From Streptomyces silvae (GTDB taxonomy: Bacteria; Actinomycetota; Actinomycetes; Streptomycetales; Streptomycetaceae), in the NCBI RefSeq assembly GCF_016745505.1, contig NZ_JAERUC010000069.1, positions 23,111 to 87,110 of the forward strand: a stretch of DNA of 64,000 nt, written 5' to 3'. Numbering within the stretch: the stretch's first letter is position 1; each line of letters starts with the position of its first letter. The notes below the pieces were generated by a model, which saw only the letters and a list, made by a program, of their open reading frames with translations, made no database searches and was not told where the DNA came from. The position numbers and the translations under genes are program-made. Shown piece by piece: positions 43,198 through 53,041 of the stretch.

Positions 43198-44193
43198 TTA
43201 CCAGGCGAAGTTCTCCGGTGACGGGCCCGGTCCGGGGAAGATCTCGTCGAGGGCCGACAGCACCTCGGACGACAGCTCCAGCTCCACCGCGCGCAGCGCC
43301 GAGTCGAGCTGCTCCCGGGTGCGCGGGCCGGAGATCGGGCCCGTGACGCCGGGCCGGGTGAGCAGCCAGGCCAGGCCGACCTCACCGGGCTCCAGGCCGT
43401 GCTTCTCCAGCAGGTCCTCGTACGCCTGGATCTGGGCCCGCTGCTTCGGGTCGGCCAGCGCCTCGCCGGAGCGGCCCGAGGTGGAGCGGGCGCTGCCGCC
43501 CTCACGCTCCTTGCGGATCGCGCCGCTGAGCAGCCCGCCGTGCAGCGGCGACCACGGGATGACCCCGAGGCCGTACTCCTGGGCGGCCGGGATGACCTCC
43601 ATCTCGGCGCCGCGCTGCATCAGGTTGTAGATGCACTGCTCGCTGACCAGGCCGTAGCTGCCCCGCTGACGGGCGCGCTCGTTGGCCTGGGCGATCTTGT
43701 AGCCCGAGAAGTTGGACGAGCCGGCGTAGAGGATCTTGCCCTGCTGGATCAGTACGTCGATGGCCTGCCAGATCTCGTCGATCGGGGTGTTCCGGTCGAC
43801 GTGGTGGAACTGGTACAGGTCGATGTGGTCCGTCTGGAGCCGCTTGAGGCTGGCGTCGACGGCGCGGCGGATGTTCAGGGCGGACAGCTTGTCGTGGTTG
43901 GGCCACGCCTCGCCGTCGGCGCCCATGTTCCCGTAGACCTTGGTGGCGAGGACGACCTTGTCGCGGCGGTCGCCGCCCTGCGCGAACCAGGTGCCGAGGA
44001 TCTCCTCGGTGCGGCCCTTGTTCTCACCCCAGCCGTAGACGTTCGCGGTGTCGAAGAAATTGACGCCCGCCTCCAGGGCGGCGTCCATGAGTGCGTGGCT
44101 GTCGCTCTCGTTGGTCTGGGGGCCGAAGTTCATCGTCCCCAGCACGAGGCGGCTGACCTTGAGTCCGGTGCGTCCGAGCTGCGTGTACTTCAT
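43198..44193 (-). CDS. Aldo-keto reductase
   Basis: 331 residues. The NADPH-binding TIM barrel has catalytic residues in the motifs DTANVYGWG (Asp, Tyr), ATKVYGNMG (Lys) and FHHVDRNTP (His). The C-terminal GPRTREQLDSALRAVELELS binds the cofactor phosphate. It reduces aldehydes or ketones, possibly toxic carbonyls. It is the second gene after pip on the minus strand, with a perfect 18-bp palindrome just upstream. Confidence 0.92.
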   Translation of the reverse strand: MKYTQLGRTGLKVSRLVLGTMNFGPQTNESDSHALMDAALEAGVNFFDTANVYGWGENKGRTEEILGTWFAQGGDRRDKVVLATKVYGNMGADGEAWPNHDKLSALNIRRAVDASLKRLQTDHIDLYQFHHVDRNTPIDEIWQAIDVLIQQGKILYAGSSNFSGYKIAQANERARQRGSYGLVSEQCIYNLMQRGAEMEVIPAAQEYGLGVIPWSPLHGGLLSGAIRKEREGGSARSTSGRSGEALADPKQRAQIQAYEDLLEKHGLEPGEVGLAWLLTRPGVTGPISGPRTREQLDSALRAVELELSSEVLSALDEIFPGPGPSPENFAW

Positions 44194-44210
44194 GGGTCCC
44201 CAGCCAACTC

Positions 44211-44228
44211 CTTCGAGCGCGCTCGAAG
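44211..44228. promoter_or_regulatory. Perfect 18-bp palindrome upstream of the aldo-keto reductase
   Basis: CTTCGAGCGCGCTCGAAG is fully self-complementary. It lies 18-35 bases upstream of the reductase start and 12 bases after the pip stop, where it could be an operator for an unlinked regulator or a terminator of pip. Confidence 0.55.
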
Positions 44229-44239
44229 CAAGGTCCGGC

Positions 44240-45214
44240 TCAGGCGCGCCGTGCGAACCGGTCCAGCGCGGCCAGCACCGCCCGGGTCGTCGCCGGGCCG
44301 CCGAGGTGGCCGGCGTCCTCGATGACCGTCAGTTCGGCGTCCGGCCAGGCCTTCGCCAGCTCCCAGGCCGTGGTCAGCGGGGAGCCCAGGTCGAAGCGGC
44401 CGTGCACCAGGGCGCCGGGGATACCCGCGAGGCGGCCGGCGTCGCGGATCAGCTGGCCCTCCTCCAGCCAGGCGGCGTGCGAGAAGTAGTGCGCGCAGAT
44501 ACGGACGAAGGCCAGCTGGTCGCGGCCCGGCCGCCCGCCGTACGGGGCCGGGCCGGTGTGCGCCTCCGTGGACAGCACCGCGTCCTCCCAGGCGCACCAG
44601 TCGGCCGTGGCCTTCGCCCGCACCTCCGGGTCGGGGCTCTCCGTCCGCCGGGCGTACGCGGCGAGCAGACCGCCCGGGCCCCCGGCCTCCGGGGCGCCCG
44701 CGCGGAACCGGTCCCACGCCTCGGGGAAGAGCTGCCCGGCGCCCCGGTACAGCCAGTCGATCTCGCTGCGCCGGGTCGTCGTCACCGCGGGGATCACGAT
44801 CTCCGAGACGCGCTCCGGGTGCTGCTCGGCGTAGGCGAGGACCAGGGTGGAACCCCAGGACCAGCCGTACAGCAGCCACCGCTCGACACCGAGGTGGCGG
44901 CGCAGGGCCTCCATGTCGGCGACCAGGTGCGCGGTCGTGTTGTGCCGCAGGTCGGTGGCGGGGTCGCTCGCGTGCGGGGTGGAGCGGCCGCAGTTGCGCT
45001 GGTCGAAGAGGACGACGCGGTAGAGGTCCGGGTCGAAGTTCCGCCGGGCCCCGGGCGTGCACCCCGAGCCCGGCCCGCCGTGGACGACGAGCGCGGGCTT
45101 GCCGGCCGGGTTGCCGCAGACCTCCCAGTACACGAGGTTGCCGTCACCGACGTCCAGCATCCCCTGGTCGTACGGCTCGATCGGCGGGTACTTCTCGCCG
45201 GGCTCACGGCGCAT
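44240..45214 (-). CDS. pip: Proline iminopeptidase
   Basis: 324 residues with an alpha/beta hydrolase fold. The oxyanion motif is HGGPGSG near residue 45, the nucleophile elbow GWSWGSTLVLAY near 116, the Asp in VHGRFDLGSP, and the His in DAGHLGGPA. The N-terminus MRREPGEKYPPIEPYDQGML is the family's own start. It removes N-terminal proline from peptides, and the enzymes are often secreted or cell-associated despite no signal. Confidence 0.93.
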   Translation of the reverse strand: MRREPGEKYPPIEPYDQGMLDVGDGNLVYWEVCGNPAGKPALVVHGGPGSGCTPGARRNFDPDLYRVVLFDQRNCGRSTPHASDPATDLRHNTTAHLVADMEALRRHLGVERWLLYGWSWGSTLVLAYAEQHPERVSEIVIPAVTTTRRSEIDWLYRGAGQLFPEAWDRFRAGAPEAGGPGGLLAAYARRTESPDPEVRAKATADWCAWEDAVLSTEAHTGPAPYGGRPGRDQLAFVRICAHYFSHAAWLEEGQLIRDAGRLAGIPGALVHGRFDLGSPLTTAWELAKAWPDAELTVIEDAGHLGGPATTRAVLAALDRFARRA

Positions 45215-45234
45215 GGAGGCGGTCCCTCCCGGGG

Positions 45235-45858
45235 TCAGTCGGTGACGGTGAACGGGGTGTCGGCGACCTGGTTGTCCGCGTCGTCGTCATCCAGGCTGTA
45301 CACGATGAACACGGGTGTGTCCGACCCACCGACCGTCTCCTTGGGCACGTGGACCTCGGCCGCGAGGCTCCCGTCGGGGCCGGCGGTGACATCGCGCAGA
45401 TCCTTGTCGTAGCCTCCGCTGTCCCGGAAGGTGATGCGGATCTGCTCGTCAGGGGCGAAGCCTGTGGCATTGAGCGTCACCAGCGCCCCCTCCGGGCCAC
45501 GGTCGGGGGTGGCGATCAGCCGGGGCCGGGCGTGCGGTGTCGCGGAGACCGTATCGGCCGGAAGCGTCTGGAGCGGCGGATCCGACGGGTCCGGGGAGGG
45601 CTCCGACGGCGTCGAGGACGGCTCGACGGACGCGGAGGCCGTCGTCGAGGTCCCCGCCGGGCCGGCCGCCGACGCCGTGGGCGGGGACTCGTCCCCGCCG
45701 GACACCGCGACGGCGGCGATGACCGCGGCGATGATCGTCGCCGCCGCCGTGATCACGGCGGCGGTCACATGCCGGCCCTCACCCCGGGGGACCGGAGGGT
45801 GAGGGGGCGGCGGGGGGAACGGTGGCCCCGGGGGCATCGGCGGGTTGGGGCTGGACAC
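45235..45858 (-). CDS. Proline-rich single-pass membrane protein with Ig-like outside domain
   Basis: 207 residues from the GTG at 45858 with AGGGGGA upstream. The order is a Pro-rich arm (residues 1-25), a membrane helix VTAAVITAAATIIAAVIAAV (about 30-50), a Ser/Thr/Pro linker, and a beta-sandwich domain from about residue 108 (RPRLIATPDRGPEGALVTLN; GFAPDEQIRITFRDSGGY). It may bind ligands outside the membrane. The layout is similar to the protein at 13539, though the outer domain differs. Function unknown. Confidence 0.75.
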   Translation of the reverse strand: MSSPNPPMPPGPPFPPPPPHPPVPRGEGRHVTAAVITAAATIIAAVIAAVAVSGGDESPPTASAAGPAGTSTTASASVEPSSTPSEPSPDPSDPPLQTLPADTVSATPHARPRLIATPDRGPEGALVTLNATGFAPDEQIRITFRDSGGYDKDLRDVTAGPDGSLAAEVHVPKETVGGSDTPVFIVYSLDDDDADNQVADTPFTVTD

Positions 45859-45930
45859 GCGAATCCCCCTGCTGCTCGTGAAGATCGTGGAGCCCGTCAG
45901 GATACCGGCCGGGGCGTGACGTGTGCCGCT

Positions 45931-45957
45931 CAATTCCCCTCGCCGGAGGCGGAATTG
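45931..45957 (-). terminator. Hairpin after nadE
   Basis: CAATTCC and GGAATTG form a 7-base stem, with an inner CGCC-GGA-GGCG hairpin in the loop. It lies 17 bases after the nadE stop and before the next gene, so it is likely a terminator, although no T-tract follows. Confidence 0.55.
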
Positions 45958-45973
45958 CCCGGACCCGCGAGCC

Positions 45974-46804
45974 CTACGGGGCGAGGGGCAGCCGGCGCTT
46001 GTGGTCGGTGAGGCGGTAGCGGGAGACGATCGTGTCGAAGGCTTCCTCGTCCACCGGCTTGCCCTCCAGGAAGTCGTCGATGGTGTCGTAGGTGACGCCG
46101 AGCGCGTGCTCGTCGGCCTTGCCCGGGTCCAGCGTCTCCAGGTCGGCGGTCGGCACCTTCCCGACCAGCTCGGCGGGCGCGCCGAGCGCCTCCGCGACGG
46201 CACGCACCCGGCGCTTGGTCAGCCCGGTCAGCGGGACCAGGTCGGCGGCGCCGTCCCCGAACTTGGTGAAGAAGCCGGAGACCGCCTCGGCCGCGTGGTC
46301 CGTGCCGACGACCAGACCGTTGTGCGCCCCGGCCACCGCGTACTGGGCGATCATGCGCTGCCGGGCCTTGACGTTGCCGACGACGAAGTCCTGGTGGTGG
46401 GGGTCGCGGAAGGCCAGGTCGCCTTCCAGCAGGGACTGCTGGGTGGCGTCGGTCGCGGGCTTGATGTCCACGGTCAGCACCTGGTCGGCCTTGATGAACG
46501 AGAGCGCGAGCTGGGCGTCGTGCTCGTCGGCCTGGACGCCGTAGGGGAGCCGCATCGCGTAGAACCGGGCCTCGTGCCCGGCCGCCCGGGCCCGCTCGAC
46601 CGCGAGCTGGCTCAGCCGGCCCGCGGTGGTCGAGTCCACACCGCCGCTGATGCCGAGCACCAGGGACCGCAGCCCCGTCGAGGTCAGCCGGTCGGCGAGG
46701 AAGGCCACGCGGCGCTCGATCTCCTGGTGGGCGTCGAAGGTCTCCGCGACCTCCAGCTCCCGGGCGATCTCCTGCTGCAGGGCGATATTCGCCGGCTCGC
46801 TCAC
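45974..46804 (-). CDS. nadE: Ammonia-dependent NAD+ synthetase
   Basis: 276 residues, the same length class as E. coli NadE (275). It starts at the GTG at 46804. The ATP-pyrophosphatase P-loop is [16 protein letters not shown] near residue 48. Substrate motifs are [38 protein letters not shown] and [10 protein letters not shown]. It amidates nicotinic-acid adenine dinucleotide in the final step of NAD synthesis, and there is no glutaminase domain. The start overlaps the upstream membrane gene by four bases. Confidence 0.95.
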   Translation of the reverse strand: MSEPANIALQQEIARELEVAETFDAHQEIERRVAFLADRLTSTGLRSLVLGISGGVDSTTAGRLSQLAVERARAAGHEARFYAMRLPYGVQADEHDAQLALSFIKADQVLTVDIKPATDATQQSLLEGDLAFRDPHHQDFVVGNVKARQRMIAQYAVAGAHNGLVVGTDHAAEAVSGFFTKFGDGAADLVPLTGLTKRRVRAVAEALGAPAELVGKVPTADLETLDPGKADEHALGVTYDTIDDFLEGKPVDEEAFDTIVSRYRLTDHKRRLPLAP

Positions 46805-47274
46805 GTCTGCTCCTCGGTCCTGTCCACGGTGTGCTGTCGCGCCCACCCTACCCAGGGCCTCTCTCCCGCCGGACGGGTGCGCCGACCGAGCCAGGGCGCC
46901 AGCTGCACCAGGCCGAAGGCCACCTCGGGGCCGAGGAACAGCCACAGCAGCTGCGGGCCGCCATGGGTGAGCGCGTACGTCTGCCAGACGGCGAACAGGG
47001 CCCGCGCGACACCGTCGTACAGTCCGTGCGCCGGCAGCGGTCGCACGAGGCGCAGGACGGCCCAGACGACCACGACCGAGCCCATCAGATTCGCGTACAG
47101 GGTCTGCATCGGGTCCTGGGCGGGCAGCGGGCCGAGCCCGAGGGTCCCGCCCAGGGACGAGAGCACGCCGTGCAGCAGGCCGTACGTCCACGGGGTGGCG
47201 AAGCCGGCGGTGACGACGAGGTCGTACCAGGCGCTCGTGCGCACGACGCGCAGATAGCGGGCGGAGGAGGGCAT
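46801..47274 (-). CDS. Four-helix membrane protein coupled to nadE
   Basis: 157 residues from the ATG at 47274. Four hydrophobic segments are visible ([74 protein letters not shown]). The stop overlaps the nadE start by four bases, so the two are translated together. It has no known family that I recognise. Coupling suggests a role in NAD metabolism, such as precursor uptake, as inference. A MerR-type promoter faces this gene. Confidence 0.75.
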   Translation of the reverse strand: MPSSARYLRVVRTSAWYDLVVTAGFATPWTYGLLHGVLSSLGGTLGLGPLPAQDPMQTLYANLMGSVVVVWAVLRLVRPLPAHGLYDGVARALFAVWQTYALTHGGPQLLWLFLGPEVAFGLVQLAPWLGRRTRPAGERPWVGWARQHTVDRTEEQT

Positions 47275-47311
47275 CAGGGGCTCCCTGTGGTCTCGGACAG
47301 GCGACCGCCCG

Positions 47312-47343
47312 ACGCTAAACAGTGGAGTACGGTCCAAGGTCAA
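47312..47343 (-). promoter_or_regulatory. MerR-type elongated-spacer promoter facing the nadE operon
   Basis: On the minus strand TTGACC (47343-47338) is followed after 20 bases by TAGCGT (47317-47312). The long spacer contains the dyad TGGA-N6-TCCA (47323-47336). MerR activators use 19-20-bp spacers with the operator inside them. The MerR gene starts 25 bases away in the opposite direction, and the nadE-coupled membrane gene lies downstream. Confidence 0.5.
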
Positions 47344-47367
47344 GCCCGGCATCCGAGGGGGAGCGCC

Positions 47368-47736
47368 ATGCTGATCGGGGAACTGGCCGCGCGGACAGGG
47401 CTGTCGAGGGACGCCATCCGGTTCTACGAGAGGAACGGACTGGTCACCGGCGGCCGACTGCCCAGCGGCTACCGCGACTTCGCGCCTGAGACGGTGCCCT
47501 GGCTGCTCTACGTCCGTACCGCGCAGACACTCGGCTTCTCCCTGGCGGAGATCGCCCGGCACGGCGACGAGCTGCGTGACGCGCCCGATCAGGCGGAGGC
47601 CCTGTCCGCGCTGCTGGCGGAGAAGATCCGGGTGATCGACGCGCGCATGGCCGAACTCGCCGCCCTGCGCGCCGAACTCGCCGCCCGTGTGGGCACCGGG
47701 TGTCCGCTGCGGGCGGTGGAGGCCGTCAGCCCTTGA
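47368..47736 (+). CDS. MerR-family regulator
   Basis: 122 residues from the ATG at 47368. The N-terminal winged helix LIGELAARTGLSRDAIRFYE with GLVTGGRLPSGYRDFA is typical. An antiparallel coiled coil follows (ALSALLAEKIRVIDARMAEL...). The C-terminal tail VGTGCPLRAVEAV has a single Cys and no metal-binding loop. It may sense an organic compound or redox state. It is divergent from a membrane protein-nadE operon with a MerR-type promoter between. Confidence 0.9.
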   Translation: MLIGELAARTGLSRDAIRFYERNGLVTGGRLPSGYRDFAPETVPWLLYVRTAQTLGFSLAEIARHGDELRDAPDQAEALSALLAEKIRVIDARMAELAALRAELAARVGTGCPLRAVEAVSP

Positions 47737-48307
47737 CGGCCACGTGGTACGCCGACGCCCACAGCGTCACCGCGGACGCCAGGCCCACCACGGCGCGCAC
47801 CCCGCCGTCGGACAGGCCGGCCGCGATGAGGACGAGGCCGAGGAGCGCGGCGGCGCACAGCGCCACGGCCGTCCCCTTGTACTGCCACTGGTCGTAGAGG
47901 CGCGACAGCGGGAAGAAGTGCAGGCCGACCACGAGCGCGATGCCCGGCGGGATGAACGCTGGGTGGCCCGAGGCGTTGGACGCCGCGATCACCCCGAAGA
48001 TCGCCGCGAGTTCGACGACATTGACGATGCCGACCGAACGCGCCCAGTTCGCCGGCAGATCGACCAGGCGGGGCGAAGGGGCCGCGCCCTTGCGGTAGGC
48101 GAGGATGAGGGCCGCCACGGTGACCGGTACGCCGATGATCTCGACGGCCAGGGCGGCCCCCGAGGACGCCAGCCCGGACGCCCCGGCGAGGGCCCAGGCG
48201 AGGGCGAACAGCGACAGGACGACGGTGCCCCGGCGGCGCAGGGACCGGGTGAGCGCGACGCACTCGGCGTCCGTCGCCGGGGGAGTCGAGGGCGTCGGCT
48301 GGATCAT
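47726..48307 (-). CDS. Five-helix membrane protein of unknown function
   Basis: 193 residues from the ATG at 48307. About five membrane helices are visible (VVLSLFALAWALAGASGLAS, AALAVEIIGVPVTVAALILA, VGIVNVVELAAIFGVIAASN, FIPPGIALVVGLHFFPLS, AVALCAAALLGLVLIAAGLS). The motif HFFPLSRLYDQWQYKGTAV resembles membrane proteins of unknown function in actinobacteria. Its 3' end overlaps the MerR gene by 11 bases on the opposite strand. Confidence 0.7.
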   Translation of the reverse strand: MIQPTPSTPPATDAECVALTRSLRRRGTVVLSLFALAWALAGASGLASSGAALAVEIIGVPVTVAALILAYRKGAAPSPRLVDLPANWARSVGIVNVVELAAIFGVIAASNASGHPAFIPPGIALVVGLHFFPLSRLYDQWQYKGTAVALCAAALLGLVLIAAGLSDGGVRAVVGLASAVTLWASAYHVAVKG

Positions 48308-48424
48308 CCGGCGAGAGTACTGCGGTGTGGGGGGCCGGTCGGCGGTTTCGGGCCGGAGCGGAAGACCCTCCACTTACGGAGTCCTCCCGTCCGGCGTTCC
48401 CCGGAGTCCTTCGCCCGCCCGCGC

Positions 48425-49318
48425 TCAGGGGACCAGGACCAGGCGTCCCCGTACGCCGCCCTCCGCGAGCCGGGTGTGTGCGTCCGCCGCCTGCTCCAGC
48501 GGGTAGGTGCGGGCCACCCGGGGGGTCAGGACGCCCTCGTCGACCAGCTTCACCAGCTCGGCGAGCCTGTCGCCGTCGGCGGCCACCTCGACCACCTGGA
48601 CCCGGATGTCCCGCACGCTCGGCGGGCCCGCGTTCGGGATGACCCCCACGTAGTCCCCGCCGTCCCGCACGTACGCCAGCGCGTTCGCGCCCAGGACGGC
48701 CGCGTCCAGCACCGCGTCGAACGGGCCCGCCGCGTCCCCGCGTTCCACGAAACGGTCCGCGCCGAAGGACCGGACCAGCTCCTCGTCGGCCGCACCCGCC
48801 ACCCCGGCGACGCTGATCCCGGCCCGGTGGGCCAGCTGCACCGCGTAGCCGCCGACCGCTCCCGCCGCGCCCGTGACCAGCAGCGTGGCCCCGGGGGCCA
48901 GGTCCAGCAGGTCGAGCGCCTGCGCGGCGGTCAGGGTGTTCAGCGGCACCGTCGACGCGTGGACCGCGTCCACCGAGGCCGGGGCCGGCGCGACCGCCGT
49001 GCCGTCCACCACCACGTACTCCGCCTGGGCCTTGACCGGAGCCGGCCCGTACGCCAGCGCGACCACCTCGGCCCCGGCGGCGAACGGCGCCCCCGTGCCC
49101 GCCGCGTCCACGGTCCCCGCCACATCCCAGCCGAGGCCGAGCACCCCGCCCTCGGGCAGCGGGACGAGGAAGCCCGCGCGGTACGCCGCGTCCACCGGAT
49201 TGACGGCCGCCGCCGCCACCTTGATCCGCACCTGGCCCGGACCGGGCTCGGGCACCGCGGTCTCCACGAGCTCCACCGTTCCGGGACCGCCGAACGACCT
49301 GACCACCACTGCACGCAT
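48425..49318 (-). CDS. NADP-dependent quinone oxidoreductase (MDR family)
   Basis: 297 residues. The GroES-like half is AVVVRSFGGPGTVELVETAV and VAAAAVNPVDAAYRAG; the nucleotide-binding turn is LLVTGAAGAVGGYAVQLAHR near residue 145. The zinc cysteines are absent. It is divergent from an HxlR gene with two palindromes between them, the same logic as the pair at 1714-3178. Substrate unknown; quinones or electrophilic alkenals are likely. Confidence 0.9.
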   Translation of the reverse strand: MRAVVVRSFGGPGTVELVETAVPEPGPGQVRIKVAAAAVNPVDAAYRAGFLVPLPEGGVLGLGWDVAGTVDAAGTGAPFAAGAEVVALAYGPAPVKAQAEYVVVDGTAVAPAPASVDAVHASTVPLNTLTAAQALDLLDLAPGATLLVTGAAGAVGGYAVQLAHRAGISVAGVAGAADEELVRSFGADRFVERGDAAGPFDAVLDAAVLGANALAYVRDGGDYVGVIPNAGPPSVRDIRVQVVEVAADGDRLAELVKLVDEGVLTPRVARTYPLEQAADAHTRLAEGGVRGRLVLVP

Positions 49319-49381
49319 ATCGATAACTCCCGTGATCCTGAGGGGAATGCCGCGGGTTTCTCCCGCCCCACAAACCTAGGA

Positions 49382-49411
49382 AGAGTTACTCTCTTTCGGT
49401 AAGTACGTACT
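49382..49411. promoter_or_regulatory. Two adjacent palindromes in the HxlR/quinone oxidoreductase promoter
   Basis: AGAGT-T-ACTCT at 49382-49392 and AGTACGTACT at 49402-49411 are both perfect and have centres 19-20 bases apart. They lie between divergent starts and are likely HxlR binding sites. Confidence 0.6.
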
Positions 49412-49457
49412 CCGAGGTGCGTAGGCCACCCCGAGGTAGGACCGGAGGCAGAAGGCA

Positions 49458-49862
49458 ATGGCGACCCGTACCGCGGCGCAGCGCCGTGAGGAAGCCCGAA
49501 CCGCGTACGACGCCTTCCTGAGGGAGTGCCCGACGAACCAGCTGCTCGGCCGCCTCGGCGACAAGTGGGTCAGCCTCATCGTCAGCGCCCTGCGCCAAGG
49601 CCCCATGCGCTACAGCGACCTCGGGCGCAGGATCGCCGGGGTGAGCCAGAAGATGCTGACCCAGTCGCTGCGCTCCCTGGAGCGCGACGGCCTCGTCACG
49701 CGCACGGTGACACCGTCGGTACCGGTCCGGGTGGACTACGAACTGACGGACCTCGGACACAGCCTCAGTGACCTTCTGTTCGCCATGAAGAACTGGGCGG
49801 AGACCCACTTCGACCAGGTCCACGAGGCCCGCGAGCGCTACGACCAGGAGACCGCGGCATGA
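49458..49862 (+). CDS. HxlR-family regulator with N-terminal cysteine
   Basis: 134 residues. The winged helix has KWVSLIVSALRQGPMRYSDL and GVSQKMLTQSLRSLERDGLV. Cys24 in LRECPTNQLL precedes the core helix, as in redox-sensing members and in the protein at 1714. Its stop overlaps the cupin-zinc ribbon start by four bases. It probably controls that protein and the divergent quinone oxidoreductase. Confidence 0.9.
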   Translation: MATRTAAQRREEARTAYDAFLRECPTNQLLGRLGDKWVSLIVSALRQGPMRYSDLGRRIAGVSQKMLTQSLRSLERDGLVTRTVTPSVPVRVDYELTDLGHSLSDLLFAMKNWAETHFDQVHEARERYDQETAA

Positions 49863-50353
49863 ACGCCACCCCGCAGGTGCTCGCCGTGCTGGACGAGCTG
49901 CTCGCCGCCGCCGGCCCCGGTGAGCGCGGCGCCCTCTGGCATCTCGCCGAGCAGGGAAGGGAGTTGGACGCCAACCTCGTCCGCCTCCCGCCGGGCGCCG
50001 GAGTGGGCGAGCACCAGGAGGACGTCCTGGACGTGCTGCTCGTCGTCCTCGCGGGCGGCGGCAGTCTGCGTACGGCCGGCGGCGACACCCTGGATCTCGC
50101 CCCGACGACGGTCACCTGGCTGCCCCGGACCTCGCGGCGGGCGCTGGAGGCGGGGCCCGACGGGCTGACGTACCTCACGGTCCACCGCCGCCGCCCCGGC
50201 CTCGCGATCAAGCCGGCGGTGCGCACTCCCGCGTACGAGGGCGGGGAGGCACCCTGCATGCTCGACCTGGTGTGCCCGGAGTGCGGGCGGCTGTCGGCGG
50301 ACCGGGCGCCGAGCTTCTGCAGCGCGTGCGGGGAGCCGTTCCCCAAGCGCTGA
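49859..50353 (+). CDS. Cupin-like protein with C-terminal zinc ribbon
   Basis: 164 residues. A cupin-like barrel covers about residues 20-115: HQEDVLDVLLVVLAGGGSLR, then TLDLAPTTVTWLP. The C-terminal CPECGRLSADRAPSFCSACG is a four-cysteine zinc ribbon. The ATG overlaps the HxlR stop as ATGA, so the proteins are made together. It may bind or sense the same signal. I have not seen this fusion described for an HxlR partner; function unknown. Confidence 0.75.
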   Translation: MNATPQVLAVLDELLAAAGPGERGALWHLAEQGRELDANLVRLPPGAGVGEHQEDVLDVLLVVLAGGGSLRTAGGDTLDLAPTTVTWLPRTSRRALEAGPDGLTYLTVHRRRPGLAIKPAVRTPAYEGGEAPCMLDLVCPECGRLSADRAPSFCSACGEPFPKR

Positions 50354-50388
50354 CACGGGTGGGGCGAAGGAGGCGGCCGCCCGGTGCG

Positions 50389-51671
<1,283 letters not shown>

Positions 51672-51674
51672 GCC

Positions 51675-53015
51675 ATGCTGTTCCTGGCCATGCGCTCGGT
51701 CCGCAAGCGCCCGGGGCGCTTCCTGGCGACCCTGCTCTCGGCGTTCCTCGGCGCCGTGATCATCATGACGTTCGGCTCCCTGCACGACACGGCGGCGGCG
51801 CCCGGCGTCGACGAGGTCAGCGCCGAATCGATGACCCTCTCCGCGAGCGTCGTCGGCGGATACGGCTCCCTGCTGGTCTTCTTCGCCATCGCCTCCACCC
51901 TCACCGTGGCCGTCCGCCAGCGCGCCGAGGAGATCCGTCTGCTGCGCTGCACCGGAGCCACCCCCGCTCAGATCACGCGCATGGTCGTCGGCGAGGCCGC
52001 CGTCGTGGCGCTGGCCGGCGCGGCGCTCGCCGTCGGGCCCGCCGTGCTCGGCGGCCGGCTGCTGCTCGGCCTGTTCCGGGACAGCGGCCAGGTCGCCGCG
52101 ACCGTCGCCCCGGCGTTCGGCGCGATGGCCCTCGGTTCGGGCTTCGGCGTCGCGCTCCTCGCCTCCGTGGGCGCCGCGTTCCTCGCCGTACGCCGCGCCA
52201 CCAGGGCCGCCGCCGGAGCCCGTGGCCCCGCACGGCGCAGGGGCCGCACCTGGGCGGGCTGCGCCGCACTGGTGGCCGGCACCGGGGGAGTGCTGACCAC
52301 GTACGCCGTCGACCCGGCCGACGAGATGCTGATGGCCTTCCCCGCCTACGGGGCCATCCTGCTCTCCGTCGGCTTCGCGGTCCTCGCCCCGGCCCTGCTC
52401 GGCAGGATCCTGGAGCTGCTGCGGGGGCCCCTCGACGCGCTGGGCGGTGCGGGCGGCTATCTGAGCACGCGCCATCTGCGCCGGCGCGGTGCGGAACTGG
52501 CCGGGGTGCTCATGCCGATGATCATCTTCACGGGCATGGCCACCGCGACCCTCTACATCCAGGGCGTCGAGAGCGACTGGGTCACCAGGTCGGGTCTGGA
52601 CAGGACCGTCGAGGACAAGAACCTGGAGACCCTCAACCTGGTCGTCGTCGGCATCATCGTCGTCTTCTCCTGCATCATGCTCGTCAACAGCCTGTACGCG
52701 GCCACCTCCTACCGCCGCCGCGAGTTCGGCCAGCAGCGCCTGGCGGGGGCGACACCGGGTCAGGTCCTGGGCGTGGTCGGCCGGGAGGCGGTCGTCCTCA
52801 CCCTGACGGGCCTGGTCCTGGGCACCGCGGCGGGGATGGCGGGGATCATCCCCTTCACGATGGTCCGCACCGACCAGGTCCTGCCCGACCAGGGCCCGGG
52901 CACCTGGCTGGCCGTCATGACCGTCGCCGCGGTGGCCACCCTCGGCACGAGCCTCGGGACGGCGCGCAGGGCGCTGAGCACGCCGGCGATCGACGCGGTG
53001 ACGGTGGCGGCGTGA
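51675..53015 (+). CDS. FtsX-like ABC permease
   Basis: 446 residues. The N-terminal membrane helix is GRFLATLLSAFLGAVIIMTF, and FtsX/MacB-like domains carry about seven more helices; the C-terminal three match AVVLTLTGLVLGTAAGMAG and TWLAVMTVAAVATLGTSLG. The cytoplasmic coupling segment VRQRAEEIRLLRCTGATPAQ contacts the ATPase. It forms a bacitracin/antimicrobial-peptide-type exporter with the upstream ATPase, although the substrate is not determined. Confidence 0.9.
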   Translation: MLFLAMRSVRKRPGRFLATLLSAFLGAVIIMTFGSLHDTAAAPGVDEVSAESMTLSASVVGGYGSLLVFFAIASTLTVAVRQRAEEIRLLRCTGATPAQITRMVVGEAAVVALAGAALAVGPAVLGGRLLLGLFRDSGQVAATVAPAFGAMALGSGFGVALLASVGAAFLAVRRATRAAAGARGPARRRGRTWAGCAALVAGTGGVLTTYAVDPADEMLMAFPAYGAILLSVGFAVLAPALLGRILELLRGPLDALGGAGGYLSTRHLRRRGAELAGVLMPMIIFTGMATATLYIQGVESDWVTRSGLDRTVEDKNLETLNLVVVGIIVVFSCIMLVNSLYAATSYRRREFGQQRLAGATPGQVLGVVGREAVVLTLTGLVLGTAAGMAGIIPFTMVRTDQVLPDQGPGTWLAVMTVAAVATLGTSLGTARRALSTPAIDAVTVAA

Positions 53016-53041
53016 GCCGGAGCCGTCCCACCGCGGTGCGC

